This document shows positions 8,136 to 16,775 of a stretch of DNA of 37,926 nt, piece after piece (position 1 is the first letter of the stretch; each line of letters begins with the position of its first letter). The position numbers were made by a program, and so were the translations under genes. Below the pieces are notes generated by a model. The model was not told where the DNA came from. It ran no database searches and saw nothing but the letters and a program-made list of their open reading frames with translations. The stretch is from Legionella sp. (GTDB lineage: Bacteria; Pseudomonadota; Gammaproteobacteria; Legionellales; Legionellaceae). The DNA lies in contig DAIAOV010000002.1 of assembly GCA_027437055.1 (NCBI GenBank), forward strand, positions 33,129 through 71,054, given 5' to 3'.

Positions 8136-9599
8136 TTACTTTAACATAGATGGGTCAAAAGGCTTACCATTTACAGTAAATTTACCTTGTTCCAATTTTA
8201 CTTCAGTAACAAAATCAGTATCTTGAGCCACAATTAACCCATTTTGCTCCATGGCACTTATTTGTTTATCAGCTTGCATACTTGCTAACTGTTCTTGGCT
8301 TGGTGCTGGTTGGCTTGCTTGAGCTGGGTTACCTTGCTGTGCATTTTGCATCTGTTGAATCAGAGCTTGCTGCATCTCAGGTTGTTTTGCCATTTGCTGT
8401 AACAGTGATTGTTGAACTAATTGTTTTACAATAACTTTAGGCATTTTCAATTTAGCATTACCCTGAATTTTCTGGATAAGCTCAAATGGATTTGCATTAT
8501 CTCCTTTAGGCAAAGAAACCAGTAAATTTCCTTCTATTAACCCCTCTGGGATTTTAAAGCTTAGTTTAGAAATTTCAAACTCAGCACCTTTACTAAACAA
8601 TTTAGGTAACTCAGGAAGTAAAGCCATCATTGCCTTTTGTCGCTCAGCATCTGTACCATTTTGCATCGCGGTAGCTTGTTTGTTTATATCAGCCAAAACA
8701 TCTGCGTCAAGATTACGTAATGCAATCTGTAGCTCACCGGGACCATAAGTCTGACCATTAGCAATAACGGTTTTAAGTGCAACATTAACATGTGTGCTAA
8801 ACAGTTTTTCTTTAATGTCACTATCAGAGCTTGCATCAAGATTGCTGATTTCAAACATTTTCTTGCCTTTGACCATGACATCAAATGCTGGCAAAGAGAA
8901 GCTTGCATCACCTAAATAGAGTCCTGCATGAGTTTTATGTAAATTAAAATCACTAGAGACTTTATCCAAAGTAACTTGAGTATCGTCTTTAGTAATAGTC
9001 ATACCATCGATAACAATGTTGCCGTTCACTTTACCCAAATTAGACGACATTTGAGTACTGCTCTCCATCCCTTTCCAATCAAAATGACCTGTGCCATCTT
9101 TTGAAATTAATTTGAATGACGGTAGAGTTAAATCTACAGTACTTTGAGCCATGTAATTAACAAAAATGCTTAAATCTAAGTGTGGCTTAGTTGAGTCTTT
9201 AGAGAAAGCCTCATCAAACTGTTGGTTATACTGCTCTGGGAGAGAAAATACAGTCTTAGCATACCCCATGCCAAAACGTAAGTTATTATCCGCATATATA
9301 AATGGGCCATGATAAATTTTGACCGGCATTACAGTTTCATAATCTTGCGCGGCGACAGTTTGTGATTTTCCATCTTCACCAGTGACTATACGCTCAGGAA
9401 TATGTAAACGCCATTTAACTTTAGCATCAGAGGTAAACCAGCCTCTGTCATACTGCTCTATTTGAGCAAATAATCCATTAGATTGATTAATGACTTCAAC
9501 GTTCTTCTTGATAGTTCTTTCTGTAAGAACTCCCATGCCATAATATCCACCTAGGACTAAAACAGCCAGGATAATGATTAATCCCGCAAGTTTTTTCAT
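8136..9599 (-). CDS. DUF945 / YdgA-like envelope protein
   Basis: A 487-residue protein of the YdgA (DUF945) family, whose biochemical role is not established. It has an N-terminal signal or membrane anchor (MKKLAGLIIILAVLVLGGYY) followed by YDRGWFTSDA, a recognisable family motif. The rest is predicted beta-rich and periplasmic, ending with a Gln/Ala-rich segment (about residues 395-445) and a short VNGKPFD motif near the C-terminus. I chose the ATG at 9599 because GGAGATA precedes it; an upstream ATG would add four residues. A strong hairpin follows the gene. Confidence 0.85.
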   Translation of the reverse strand: MKKLAGLIIILAVLVLGGYYGMGVLTERTIKKNVEVINQSNGLFAQIEQYDRGWFTSDAKVKWRLHIPERIVTGEDGKSQTVAAQDYETVMPVKIYHGPFIYADNNLRFGMGYAKTVFSLPEQYNQQFDEAFSKDSTKPHLDLSIFVNYMAQSTVDLTLPSFKLISKDGTGHFDWKGMESSTQMSSNLGKVNGNIVIDGMTITKDDTQVTLDKVSSDFNLHKTHAGLYLGDASFSLPAFDVMVKGKKMFEISNLDASSDSDIKEKLFSTHVNVALKTVIANGQTYGPGELQIALRNLDADVLADINKQATAMQNGTDAERQKAMMALLPELPKLFSKGAEFEISKLSFKIPEGLIEGNLLVSLPKGDNANPFELIQKIQGNAKLKMPKVIVKQLVQQSLLQQMAKQPEMQQALIQQMQNAQQGNPAQASQPAPSQEQLASMQADKQISAMEQNGLIVAQDTDFVTEVKLEQGKFTVNGKPFDPSMLK

Positions 9600-9974
9600 T
9601 ATTATCTCCATTTTATTAGTTTGCGAGCAGCATTACTTGAGTACAGCAAAGCGCTGGTCAAAGTATAACAGTAAATGGCGTAAGAGCGCGATATTCTAAT
9701 GCAAGAAGATTGATATTAAAGGAAAAACATCCGGACAACAAGATTAAAAATTACACGAAACGATCAAACTTAGTTACTGAAGAGCAATGATACCCTAAAG
9801 ATCGCATTTGTCGGGCCAAGAGCCCGACCTAATCCCCTCAAAAGCCTAATTTGTAAGTGTTTGATTTTAAAGTGCTTTTCTTTGGCGATATCTATCCCTC
9901 AATTAGGATTGGGCGATTTAAGTTGACGCCATTGGCTAAGCACATACCGCTTTGAACAATGAAACCTAGACTTC
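9600..9974. other. 375-base intergenic gap with MITE-like remnant
   Basis: No gene seen. It contains the hairpin GTCGGGC/GCCCGAC (9810-9828) and the MITE right-end motif TTTAAGTTGACGCCATTGG (9917-9935). CAATGATACCCTAAAG near 9785 may be the degraded left end. No convincing promoter for the YdgA-like gene could be fixed. Confidence 0.5.
9785..9935. mobile_element. second MITE-like copy, degraded
   Basis: The right end TTTAAGTTGACGCCATTGG matches the right end of the element at 6283-6394 with only two differences over the core. The internal hairpin at 9810-9828 differs in sequence from that of the first copy. The left end is uncertain. Confidence 0.45.
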
Positions 9975-11270
9975 TTATGATTTTCTGACAGGTTTGCAGT
10001 ATGTCTCTTTAATAGTAAACGCTAAAACTAAAGCAATTAAAGAGCATAATGGCAATATTCGTAATCCAGCCTGGAAATCGGAAAGTAGTAAAGTTTCCAC
10101 ATTATAAGCTCGTGCACCCGAAACCATGTCAACTAACCGACCAACCAAAGGTTGTAATAAAGCCCCAACAAAGATCGACGTCATATTAGTAAAGGCTATA
10201 GAAGTACCAACTACATTTCTATCATGAAGCTCAGTAGAAACAGCATAAGCAATAGCAACACCAGTATTAGTTGCTCCGAAAATAAAGAAAATCACATAAG
10301 CTGTCATTTGATCCAAGTTAGGCAAAAAGACGAATACGGTTGTCAAAATCAATCCAGACACAGCAGACAGAATCATTAGCGGTTTACGCCGTCCCATTTT
10401 ATCAGAGAGCCAGCCTGACAAAGGGCCACTAATTCCCCACCCAATAAAAATTAAACCTGTTGCAAAAGCTGCGGCATGCATTCCTAGACCGCGCCCATAT
10501 TGTAAATAAGCTGGTCCAATCGCTTCACCTATTACAGCCGTAGGACCAAATAGAAATCCAGCATATAACGCGTTAAGCCATGTTTGGCGACAAGACAATA
10601 TAATTTTTAAACTTTGCAAAATACTGATTCGCTCGACAGAGCGTACCTCACTTTTATGCGCTCCAGGTCTATCTTGAACAAACTGATATAAAAGGCCAGC
10701 TAAAGCAATAAAAAGAAAAGCAATAATAAGCATGCTGTGACGCCAACCCACATTACTCACTAAAAATGAAACGGGCGCCTCACCTGCAGCAGCACCGAGC
10801 ATACCTAGCGATTGAGTTAACCCCGATAACAACCCAAGCATAGTTGGAGGAAACCAAGAAGTGGCTAACCGAAGAGAGCAAACAAATGCAAAAGCGGCGC
10901 TAAATCCAATAAGCATACGACCTACTGACGCCATCATTAAACCATCTGCAAGCCCAAAAACACAGCATCCAAACGCTGTAACTAAAGACATAACCGTTAA
11001 TAATCCACGGATACTTAAACGATCAACAGTTAATCCTACTGGAATCTGCATGAAAATATAAGGAACATAAAATGAAGCGGTTAATATACCGAAGCCAGCT
11101 TCATTAATACCAAAATCCATTTGTAAATAACGATGCATTACGCCTGGTGCAACACGTGCCATGTAATCAGAGAAATAAAAGGCCGCCGCCAAGCCCCAAA
11201 CTAACCAGGCAAATCCCAGATAACTCTTCTGATTATAAATTTCTACTTTAGATACATTCATGTTATTCAT
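9975..11270 (-). CDS. MFS transporter, Pht (phagosomal transporter)-like
   Basis: A 431-residue major facilitator superfamily permease with about 12 predicted helices. The first helix is followed by DYMARVAPGVM, resembling the RVxPSVM signature of the Pht/Fpt transporters found in Legionella, Coxiella and Francisella, known to import amino acids or nucleosides inside the host vacuole. LSDKMGRRKPL between helices 8 and 9 is the classical MFS loop motif. Substrate cannot be told from sequence. A candidate promoter (TTGTAA, 17 bases, TAATGA) lies at 11295-11323 upstream. It stands alone, divergent from the SseB-domain gene. Confidence 0.8.
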   Translation of the reverse strand: MNNMNVSKVEIYNQKSYLGFAWLVWGLAAAFYFSDYMARVAPGVMHRYLQMDFGINEAGFGILTASFYVPYIFMQIPVGLTVDRLSIRGLLTVMSLVTAFGCCVFGLADGLMMASVGRMLIGFSAAFAFVCSLRLATSWFPPTMLGLLSGLTQSLGMLGAAAGEAPVSFLVSNVGWRHSMLIIAFLFIALAGLLYQFVQDRPGAHKSEVRSVERISILQSLKIILSCRQTWLNALYAGFLFGPTAVIGEAIGPAYLQYGRGLGMHAAAFATGLIFIGWGISGPLSGWLSDKMGRRKPLMILSAVSGLILTTVFVFLPNLDQMTAYVIFFIFGATNTGVAIAYAVSTELHDRNVVGTSIAFTNMTSIFVGALLQPLVGRLVDMVSGARAYNVETLLLSDFQAGLRILPLCSLIALVLAFTIKETYCKPVRKS

Positions 11271-11294
11271 ATGTTCTCTACTTACAGTCCTGAC

Positions 11295-11323
11295 TCATTA
11301 ACTAACCTAAGGGATGTTTACAA
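11295..11323 (-). promoter_or_regulatory. candidate promoter of the MFS transporter gene
   Basis: On the minus strand, TTGTAA (11323-11318) and TAATGA (11300-11295) are spaced 17 bases apart, about 25 bases before the start codon. The match to the sigma-70 consensus is moderate. Confidence 0.35.
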
Positions 11324-11666
11324 TTAATCTGTGGCTATCCGTCCCTGACAAAAATAGAATGATAATTAGAAAACAGGTAACACACTCTAAAGTTCAATTA
11401 TCATTTAGTTTTAATCAAGAAAAGCAAAGTTTAAATTTTGCAAGTATATTGTGTGCCATATTTATTTAAAATTTGGATAATAAATTATCAAAATTAAATC
11501 TACATTATACTGGTGTTGTAAGTTATTTCAACACATAGGCACTACAAAATAAAAGTGGCAGCACGCAAGTTGTAGGAGGCACAAACATATTTGAATCTGT
11601 TGTCTAAGCCATTAGCGCTATAAACCAGACTCAGTTATAATACCTATTTTTTCTAAGAAACTTAAA
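11324..11666. other. AT-rich intergenic gap
   Basis: No gene or clear RNA seen. GTAGGAGG at 11573-11580 looks like a ribosome binding site, but only a ten-codon frame from TTG follows it. The promoter of the SseB-domain gene must lie here but could not be fixed. Confidence 0.4.
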
Positions 11667-12062
11667 ATGAATAGTCTTAATTCTGCTATAAAAGAAGCAT
11701 ACAAAACTTCTGGTAACTTGAAAGAAGCAAATAAAGCCTATCTGGAATTTATCAAAGCTAACTTTATTATTCCGATAGAGCAAAATGCAGATAGTGAAAA
11801 TCCCACTGTATTATTCTTACAGGAAAATGATAACTGCTTTCTTCCAGTGTTCACTGAAATCGATTATCTCAATGTCTGGGCATCAGAGATAAGTAAAGAA
11901 ATCCAGCTACTCAAATTGTCTGGAGTTGACTTACTTAAAGGTATCGGTGACAACGTAACAGTATGCCTTGATATAGGAAGTGACGTTTATAAAGAATTTA
12001 ATCCCGCCGAAATTGCCAGAATGAAATCTATGGTTTTGAAGTTCTTCAATAATGAAAGTTAA
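11667..12062 (+). CDS. SseB N-terminal domain-like protein
   Basis: A 131-residue protein without a signal peptide. The centre (LFLQENDNCFLPVFTEIDYLNVW) fits the SseB N-terminal domain pattern, a small alpha/beta domain with PVFT and a following tryptophan; an ILLKLSGVDLL-like segment and a C-terminal helix complete it. In enterobacteria SseB-like proteins occur near secretion or stress genes, but this domain is widespread and its function is poorly known. The convergent LetE-like gene ends 65 bases away, with a shared hairpin between them. Confidence 0.6.
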   Translation: MNSLNSAIKEAYKTSGNLKEANKAYLEFIKANFIIPIEQNADSENPTVLFLQENDNCFLPVFTEIDYLNVWASEISKEIQLLKLSGVDLLKGIGDNVTVCLDIGSDVYKEFNPAEIARMKSMVLKFFNNES

Positions 12063-12079
12063 AAATCATTTCAATTCAT

Positions 12080-12120
12080 ATCCAATTGAAGAAGCATTAC
12101 ATCATGCTCTCCAATTGGAT
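12080..12120. terminator. hairpin between convergent genes
   Basis: ATCCAATTG (12080-12088) pairs perfectly with CAATTGGAT (12112-12120), and an inner AGCAT/ATGCT stem stacks on it. Its place between two convergent stops suggests a bidirectional 3'-end structure, although neither side has a long T run. Confidence 0.5.
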
Positions 12121-12127
12121 GCGAACA

Positions 12128-12520
12128 TCATGCTACAAGCTCAAGTAATTGGTAACCTACTATCGCTGAAGCAGCTATCGCACCACTAATTTCAAACACT
12201 AAAGATAAAAAGCTATGTTTGTGACAATATTGTTGATCGTTTGCAGCAATTATTTTTTCTATTTGAACTGATTTTTCTTTCACATCTTCTTCGTTATCAA
12301 GACTATTCATATAAAATAGAGGTTTTTCCCCGTATATACCTGCCCACCATCCCTCAAGCCATTGTTCTGCTTCTTGAGAGCCCTCCTGAAATGGGTTATC
12401 TTCCTCAGCCACCTCTAAAACAGCACACTCGTATCCAAAAAGATAACACTCTTCATAACTTGGGTGATCAATGTTAAATCGTAATTTGATGTGTGGTAAT
12501 AAGGCTGTTGTGTCATTCAT
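12128..12520 (-). CDS. letE: LetE-like / ribosome modulation factor-like small protein
   Basis: A 130-residue protein. Residues about 24-65 (GYECAVLEV...NPFQEG...WLEGWWAG) follow the ribosome modulation factor pattern: a GY-x-A turn, a proline-containing segment and a W-x-x-GW motif. A hydrophobic C-terminal helix (about residues 105-130) is not part of RMF. Position two genes from sucD, next to pdxH, matches my recollection of letE (transmission trait enhancer) in L. pneumophila, so the symbol rests on synteny. I chose the ATG at 12520 because AGAGGA is eight bases upstream; an ATG six bases earlier would sit almost on top of that site. Confidence 0.55.
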   Translation of the reverse strand: MNDTTALLPHIKLRFNIDHPSYEECYLFGYECAVLEVAEEDNPFQEGSQEAEQWLEGWWAGIYGEKPLFYMNSLDNEEDVKEKSVQIEKIIAANDQQYCHKHSFLSLVFEISGAIAASAIVGYQLLELVA

Positions 12521-12882
12521 GTTCATGTCCTCTTTTTATGAATCTAGTATATAATTGACTCTGTTCAACTGTCGTTACTCCTAGTTGTTTAAAGTAAAGC
12601 TCATGCAAAACCTCATTTCCTCAATGATAATTTCAGCACTTAAAGCAATTGTACGACTTTAAAATATAGCGCGCGCTCTAAAATAAAATATTTACATTTT
12701 TTTGACAAAATTCTTTTTATTTTAGCAATGCAAAATCAATGTTCTAATATTTAGATGTGATTTTATTTATATTAAAGCAAGTATTAGGCCAATTTTTTTA
12801 GAGAATTTATTGTTTAATAGACTTAAGAATTTAGTGCTAAATTCCTAATAAAATATCCTAGCAATTAGTTTTAGATAAAAGC

Positions 12883-12921
12883 AGCTCGGTATAAAAAATA
12901 CGTTATTTTTTATATTGAGCT
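12883..12921. repeat. AT-rich palindromic repeat, copy 1
   Basis: AGCTCGGTATAAAAAATA and TATTTTTTATATTGAGCT form a long hairpin with G-U tolerated changes. The flanks AAAAGCAG and CTCAC match copy 2 at 14020-14056, so the repeated unit is longer than the palindrome itself. Confidence 0.75.
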
Positions 12922-13135
12922 CACAGTAATAAAAAAACACGGCAATTTCTGTCACCAGGGAAAATTCTATAAAATACAATAAGATAATCAATAAGTGTAA
13001 CGACCATAAACATTTTTTTAGGGTCGAAATAAAGGCCTAACGATACTATTCCAGCATATTTGAGAGCTGCAGAACTTTGCCTGACACCGGCAAAATAAGA
13101 TCGTTAAAGAAGAGTTGTATCAGGTGCTGCTCAAT

Positions 13136-13216
13136 GTTGGACAACACGTTGCCCAACCTACATCCTTGCGCTGTATCAATGTTACCGCAGAATTAATCCC
13201 TTAAGTTGGTGCCATT
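13136..13216. mobile_element. third MITE-like copy, right part
   Basis: The right end CCTTAAGTTGGTGCCATT is preceded by TTACCGCAGAATTAAT, which resembles the subterminal sequence of the first element in inverted orientation. A GTTGG...CCAAC hairpin lies inside. The left terminal repeat was not found. Confidence 0.45.
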
Positions 13217-13222
13217 CGCCGT

Positions 13223-13870
13223 TTAGGGGGCTAGTCTGCGGTATATCCATTCCCCTTCTTGTAAAAAATATTGAATCCTATCATGTAGGCGATTATCACG
13301 TCCCTGCCAAAACTCTATTTCATCAGGAACAATCATATAGCCCCCCCAATGTTCTGGCCTAACCACAAGTTCTTGCTGTTTACGTTGGATTAAATCATTT
13401 AATGCTTTTTCCAATACTGCTCTATCAATTATTTCCTGACTTTGTTGGGAGATAATTGCACTGATCTGGCTTTTAATAGGCCTAGACAAGAAATATTGAT
13501 CTGATTGTTCTTGACTTACTTTTTTTACTCGACCACGGATACGAACTTGTCTGGCCATTTGCGGCCAGTAAAAATTAAGTGCAGCATACGGGTTGCTTTG
13601 AATTTGTATCGCTTTTGCACTTTGATAATTGGTATAGAATACAAAATTCCCCTCATCCAGACCTTTTAATAAAACAACTCTGGAGTCAGGACGGCCTTGT
13701 TCATCAGCAGTAGATAACACCATAGCGGTGGGATCATTTTTTTCGTTCTTTAATACCTCTTCAAACCAAAGTTTGAATTGAGCGATAGGATCTGAAGAAA
13801 CTCTATCTTCACTTAAACTTAATTCACCATAATCACGCCTTATGTCTGCAAGACTTCTAAAGTTATTCAT
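13223..13870 (-). CDS. pdxH: pyridoxamine/pyridoxine 5'-phosphate oxidase
   Basis: FMN-dependent oxidase that makes pyridoxal 5'-phosphate, the cofactor of many aminotransferases. Conserved family segments are visible: [25 protein letters not shown] for FMN and phosphate binding, and the C-terminal [11 protein letters not shown] with the active-site arginine and histidine, ending in the usual RLAP. The ATG at 13870 is chosen because AAGGGG precedes it and the protein then has 215 residues, standard for PdxH. The gene is flanked on both sides by copies of the same AT-rich palindromic repeat. Confidence 0.96.
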   Translation of the reverse strand: MNNFRSLADIRRDYGELSLSEDRVSSDPIAQFKLWFEEVLKNEKNDPTAMVLSTADEQGRPDSRVVLLKGLDEGNFVFYTNYQSAKAIQIQSNPYAALNFYWPQMARQVRIRGRVKKVSQEQSDQYFLSRPIKSQISAIISQQSQEIIDRAVLEKALNDLIQRKQQELVVRPEHWGGYMIVPDEIEFWQGRDNRLHDRIQYFLQEGEWIYRRLAP

Positions 13871-14019
13871 AATGCCCCTTAAAGCGAATTGATGAAGCAA
13901 TTATACGCTCAATAAATAATATTTAGCGAGTAGATAAATTGAGAAATTACACTATTAATTAGTAAAAGGTAGGAAGGCATAGAACTTATACAGAATCTAG
14001 TTCTAAATAAAAGAAAAGC

Positions 14020-14056
14020 AGTTCGTTATAAAAATACATTATTTTTATAACGAACT
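14020..14056. repeat. AT-rich palindromic repeat, copy 2
   Basis: AGTTCGTTATAAAAATA and TATTTTTATAACGAACT are perfect reverse complements with a three-base loop. It differs from copy 1 at several stem positions, yet both remain paired, a sign of compensatory change. Confidence 0.8.
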
Positions 14057-14106
14057 CACTTTAATGAAGAATTGATACCAAAAAGTAGATTTCAAAATAG
14101 TAAACT

Positions 14107-15570
14107 TCAAGTTTTTAAAGAGGTCGTCTGCGCTACCTCTTGGACATACTGTAATGATTTTGCCTGATTCCAACCCCAAATACCTAAAAAAGTTAAAGGA
14201 GAAAGTCTCTGCATATTCAAGGCATTATAAAGTTCGCTTTTAGGATTTGTTACTGTGTCTCTTAGCGTCCCTTCTTCTTCAAAATCCAAATGCTCAAGGG
14301 CATTGATAATTGCATCTACTTTCTGTTTGCTGTTAATCCAATAAGGATTAAAACTATCCTGATGAAGTTGCAATCGTTCGATCTGTTGCATAATTTTTGC
14401 TCCCAAAGCACCACAATCGGCAAGTTTTTCTGCATAATTTTTCGTAATAGGAGAGTTTGTATCAACAATTTTGCTCTGCGCAATAGAAGTTACGTCTTCA
14501 TCTTGAAAAAAGATTTTCGTTGATAACCAATTGGGATATTGGATGGCCTCCCATTCGCTATAAGCAGTTTTAACAATATTCTTAGGATGAATTGCCTTCG
14601 CTCTACAAAAATCAATCCAACCTTTCCCTCCTGTCCGCAAAAATATGGCCGCTGCTTTGGTTAGTAGTCGTGCAAGAGTAGAAAAATCAGGCTTATCTGG
14701 ACTACTATTATTAGGAACAACATCAGAGAGATACACTCGATGGTCACTCAATGAAAGTTCTTCTCTTCTTAAGGCATCTATTACTCTATATACTGAATCA
14801 TTGTGCAGTAATGCCTCATACAATACCGTATTAATATTTAACTCAGAATGAACACTACAATCGCCATTATGAATCACCTTTATTGTAGGACTAACAGTAC
14901 ATTTAATTCTATGTTGCTCAATTAGTTTTTCCGTGAAACTATGAATATGAGAGGGGCTCCCCCAAGAATTTGTTGCGACTAAAACTTCTATCATTTCCCC
15001 ATCTTTAATAAAAAATAGAGGTTCAGTAAAAAGACTATCAGAAGCATAAACTATAGCAGCCGCTTTTCTAGAGGAACTAGTGATGAATCTGTTAATAAAA
15101 TATTCGTATTTCTTTTCGGTAGATTCTCTTTGTAAATCAATATAGTAAAGCCCAAGAAAAGCGCCATCGTCACGGCGATTCATCAACCGTTTGCTTAAAT
15201 GAAAATCAAGATCAGCAGCAGATCCTATCCATTCTTTTTCTTGACAAGAAAAATCGAATCCATATTGATAAATATAATGATCTGTCACGAGAACACAAAA
15301 TATTCTATAAAAAGCTCCCAGCAATGAAAGAATAGGAGAAGCGAAATTCCAAATAGCAACAGATCCAGTTGTCTTTTTTTCAAACCCCTCATCGAGTAAG
15401 GCTTCATAAAAGAGTGGTGATTGCATTAAGCGATATAATGACGCAAAAAGCTTCATTAATTCTTTATTCTTTTTTATTTCCCTTACTTCCATTCCTTTTA
15501 ATGAGCTTTCGTAATTTTTAAATTCGTTGCTCAAACGCAGTATCTCTTTTTTAACTTCACTAAGATTCAT
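14107..15570 (-). CDS. unknown 487-aa protein, candidate Dot/Icm effector
   Basis: I do not recognise this family. The N-terminal 50 residues are helical and charged. Residues about 70-104 are hydrophobic and aromatic-rich, a possible membrane-associated region. Residues about 168-245 alternate beta-strand-like segments (AAAIVYASDS, FFIKDGEMIEVLVATNSWGS) and end in VIHNGDCSVHSEL, a spacing that recalls the strand-strand-cysteine layout of YopJ/Ulp-type proteases or acetyltransferases, with Cys238 as possible nucleophile; a matching histidine is not clear. The C-terminus ends SLKT with a leucine near the tail. No ribosome binding site of note. The gene stands alone between sucD and pdxH, bracketed by repeats. 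Confidence 0.55.
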   Translation of the reverse strand: MNLSEVKKEILRLSNEFKNYESSLKGMEVREIKKNKELMKLFASLYRLMQSPLFYEALLDEGFEKKTTGSVAIWNFASPILSLLGAFYRIFCVLVTDHYIYQYGFDFSCQEKEWIGSAADLDFHLSKRLMNRRDDGAFLGLYYIDLQRESTEKKYEYFINRFITSSSRKAAAIVYASDSLFTEPLFFIKDGEMIEVLVATNSWGSPSHIHSFTEKLIEQHRIKCTVSPTIKVIHNGDCSVHSELNINTVLYEALLHNDSVYRVIDALRREELSLSDHRVYLSDVVPNNSSPDKPDFSTLARLLTKAAAIFLRTGGKGWIDFCRAKAIHPKNIVKTAYSEWEAIQYPNWLSTKIFFQDEDVTSIAQSKIVDTNSPITKNYAEKLADCGALGAKIMQQIERLQLHQDSFNPYWINSKQKVDAIINALEHLDFEEEGTLRDTVTNPKSELYNALNMQRLSPLTFLGIWGWNQAKSLQYVQEVAQTTSLKT

Positions 15571-15677
15571 CACATGTATTCAGCAAAAAAAGTCATAAAA
15601 AGAACATTATATCATAAAGAGATCTAAAGTGATTTGTATGTCATGGGTAAGCTAGGCTCTACGCATGAGAAAACTCT

Positions 15678-15773
15678 TGACTTCTACGTTCCTCGACTTG
15701 TTCGCGGAATCTAGTACTTCTGATAGAACTATGGATCCCGCGAACAAGTCACGGGAGGTAGAAATAGAAGTCA
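15678..15773. repeat. nested palindromic (REP/BIME-like) element
   Basis: Left arm 15678-15711 and right arm 15734-15773 are imperfect reverse complements (GACTTCTA...ACTTGTTCGCGG against CCGCGAACAAGT...TAGAAGTC). Each arm also holds its own hairpin of the type CCGCG-aacaagt-CGCGG. Two head-to-head hairpins around a short unrelated centre is the architecture of bacterial interspersed REP pairs. Confidence 0.7.
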
Positions 15774-15811
15774 GACTGACAATCTATCGGAAAGGACAGT
15801 GGAAGACAATC

Positions 15812-15826
15812 AGAGCGAAATGCTCT
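15812..15826 (-). terminator. small hairpin beyond sucD
   Basis: AGAGC-GAAAT-GCTCT lies about 23 bases after the sucD stop on the minus strand. No strong T run follows, so its role at the 3' end of the suc transcript is tentative. Confidence 0.35.
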
Positions 15827-15848
15827 AACCATCTTCACAAAGTAGAAA

Positions 15849-16724
15849 TTACCAGCCCGTGACCTCGGCAACAGCATCTCCTAAATCAGCAGGAGAACGT
15901 ACTGTTCTAACGCCAGCGGCTTCTAGGGCGGCATATTTTTCAGCAGCAGTACCCTTACCACCAGAAATAATTGCTCCAGCATGTCCCATACGTTTTCCAG
16001 CAGGAGCAGTTACCCCAGCAATATAAGAAACAACTGGCTTTTTCACGTGAGATTTAATGTACTCTGCAGCCTCTTCTTCTGCAGAACCGCCAATTTCACC
16101 AACCATAATAATTGCTTCTGTTTGAGGATCTTTCTCAAATAATGCTAAAGCGTCTATAAAATTAGTTCCTGGAATAGGATCACCGCCTATACCAATACAA
16201 GTACTTTGGCCAAAACCTTTATCTGTGGTTTGTTTTACAGCTTCATAGGTTAAAGTACCTGAGCGAGAAACAATTCCTACTTTTCCAGGCAAATGAATAG
16301 AACCAGGCATAATACCTATTTTACACTCTCCAGGAGTAATAATACCTGGACAATTTGGCCCAATTAGGCGCGCATCAGTATTATTTTCTATATACACTTT
16401 TACTTGAAGCATATCCAGCACAGGTACTCCTTCAGTGATACATACGATTAACTTAATGCCAGCCTCTGCTGCTTCCAAAATAGAATCTTTGCAAAATGGG
16501 GCGGGAACATAAATAACACTAGCATCCGCCTGCGTTGCCTCCACCGCGTCACGCATAGTATTAAACACAGGCAAACCTAAATGTGACTGCCCACCTTTTC
16601 CTGGAGTGACACCACCAACCATTTTTGTGCCATAAGCAATAGCTTGTTCTGAATGATAAGTCCCTTGCTTCCCAGTAAACCCCTGACATAACACTTTAGT
16701 TTGTTTATTAACTAATACACTCAT
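15849..16724 (-). CDS. sucD: succinyl-CoA synthetase alpha subunit
   Basis: Alpha subunit of the ADP- or GDP-forming succinate-CoA ligase, which converts succinyl-CoA to succinate with substrate-level phosphorylation. The CoA-binding Rossmann region ([19 protein letters not shown]) opens the protein; [12 protein letters not shown] is the conserved central motif, and [15 protein letters not shown] carries the phosphohistidine. 291 residues is standard. It follows sucC by 51 bases and is the last gene of the block; a REP-like element lies beyond. Confidence 0.97.
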   Translation of the reverse strand: MSVLVNKQTKVLCQGFTGKQGTYHSEQAIAYGTKMVGGVTPGKGGQSHLGLPVFNTMRDAVEATQADASVIYVPAPFCKDSILEAAEAGIKLIVCITEGVPVLDMLQVKVYIENNTDARLIGPNCPGIITPGECKIGIMPGSIHLPGKVGIVSRSGTLTYEAVKQTTDKGFGQSTCIGIGGDPIPGTNFIDALALFEKDPQTEAIIMVGEIGGSAEEEAAEYIKSHVKKPVVSYIAGVTAPAGKRMGHAGAIISGGKGTAAEKYAALEAAGVRTVRSPADLGDAVAEVTGW

Positions 16725-16775
16725 TGTTAACCTCGAAATTTAGTAGCGCTCTTACAGCAGAATTATCGCAAAACC

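Larger units (their letters stand above)
12521..13222. other. 702-base intergenic region rich in repeats
   Basis: No gene seen. It holds the AT-rich palindrome at 12883-12921, a GTTGGACAAC/GTTGCCCAAC hairpin near 13136-13157 and a MITE right-end motif at 13199-13216. The stretch 12600-12880 is very AT-rich without clear structure and probably includes the LetE-like gene promoter. Confidence 0.5.

Noticed and set aside
11573-11630. Possible small peptide after GTAGGAGG
   Set aside because: Only a TTG start at poor spacing and ten codons; no sign of coding.
12241-12477. 78-codon rightward frame opposite the LetE-like gene
   Set aside because: Antisense shadow of a gene with a better start and ribosome binding site.
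12600-12880. CRISPR array or phage attachment site in the AT-rich gap
   Set aside because: No regularly spaced repeats were found, and no integrase gene or duplicated tRNA end is present.
15665-15862. 65-codon rightward frame next to sucD
   Set aside because: It is made mostly of the nested palindrome and runs into the sucD end; no ribosome binding site.
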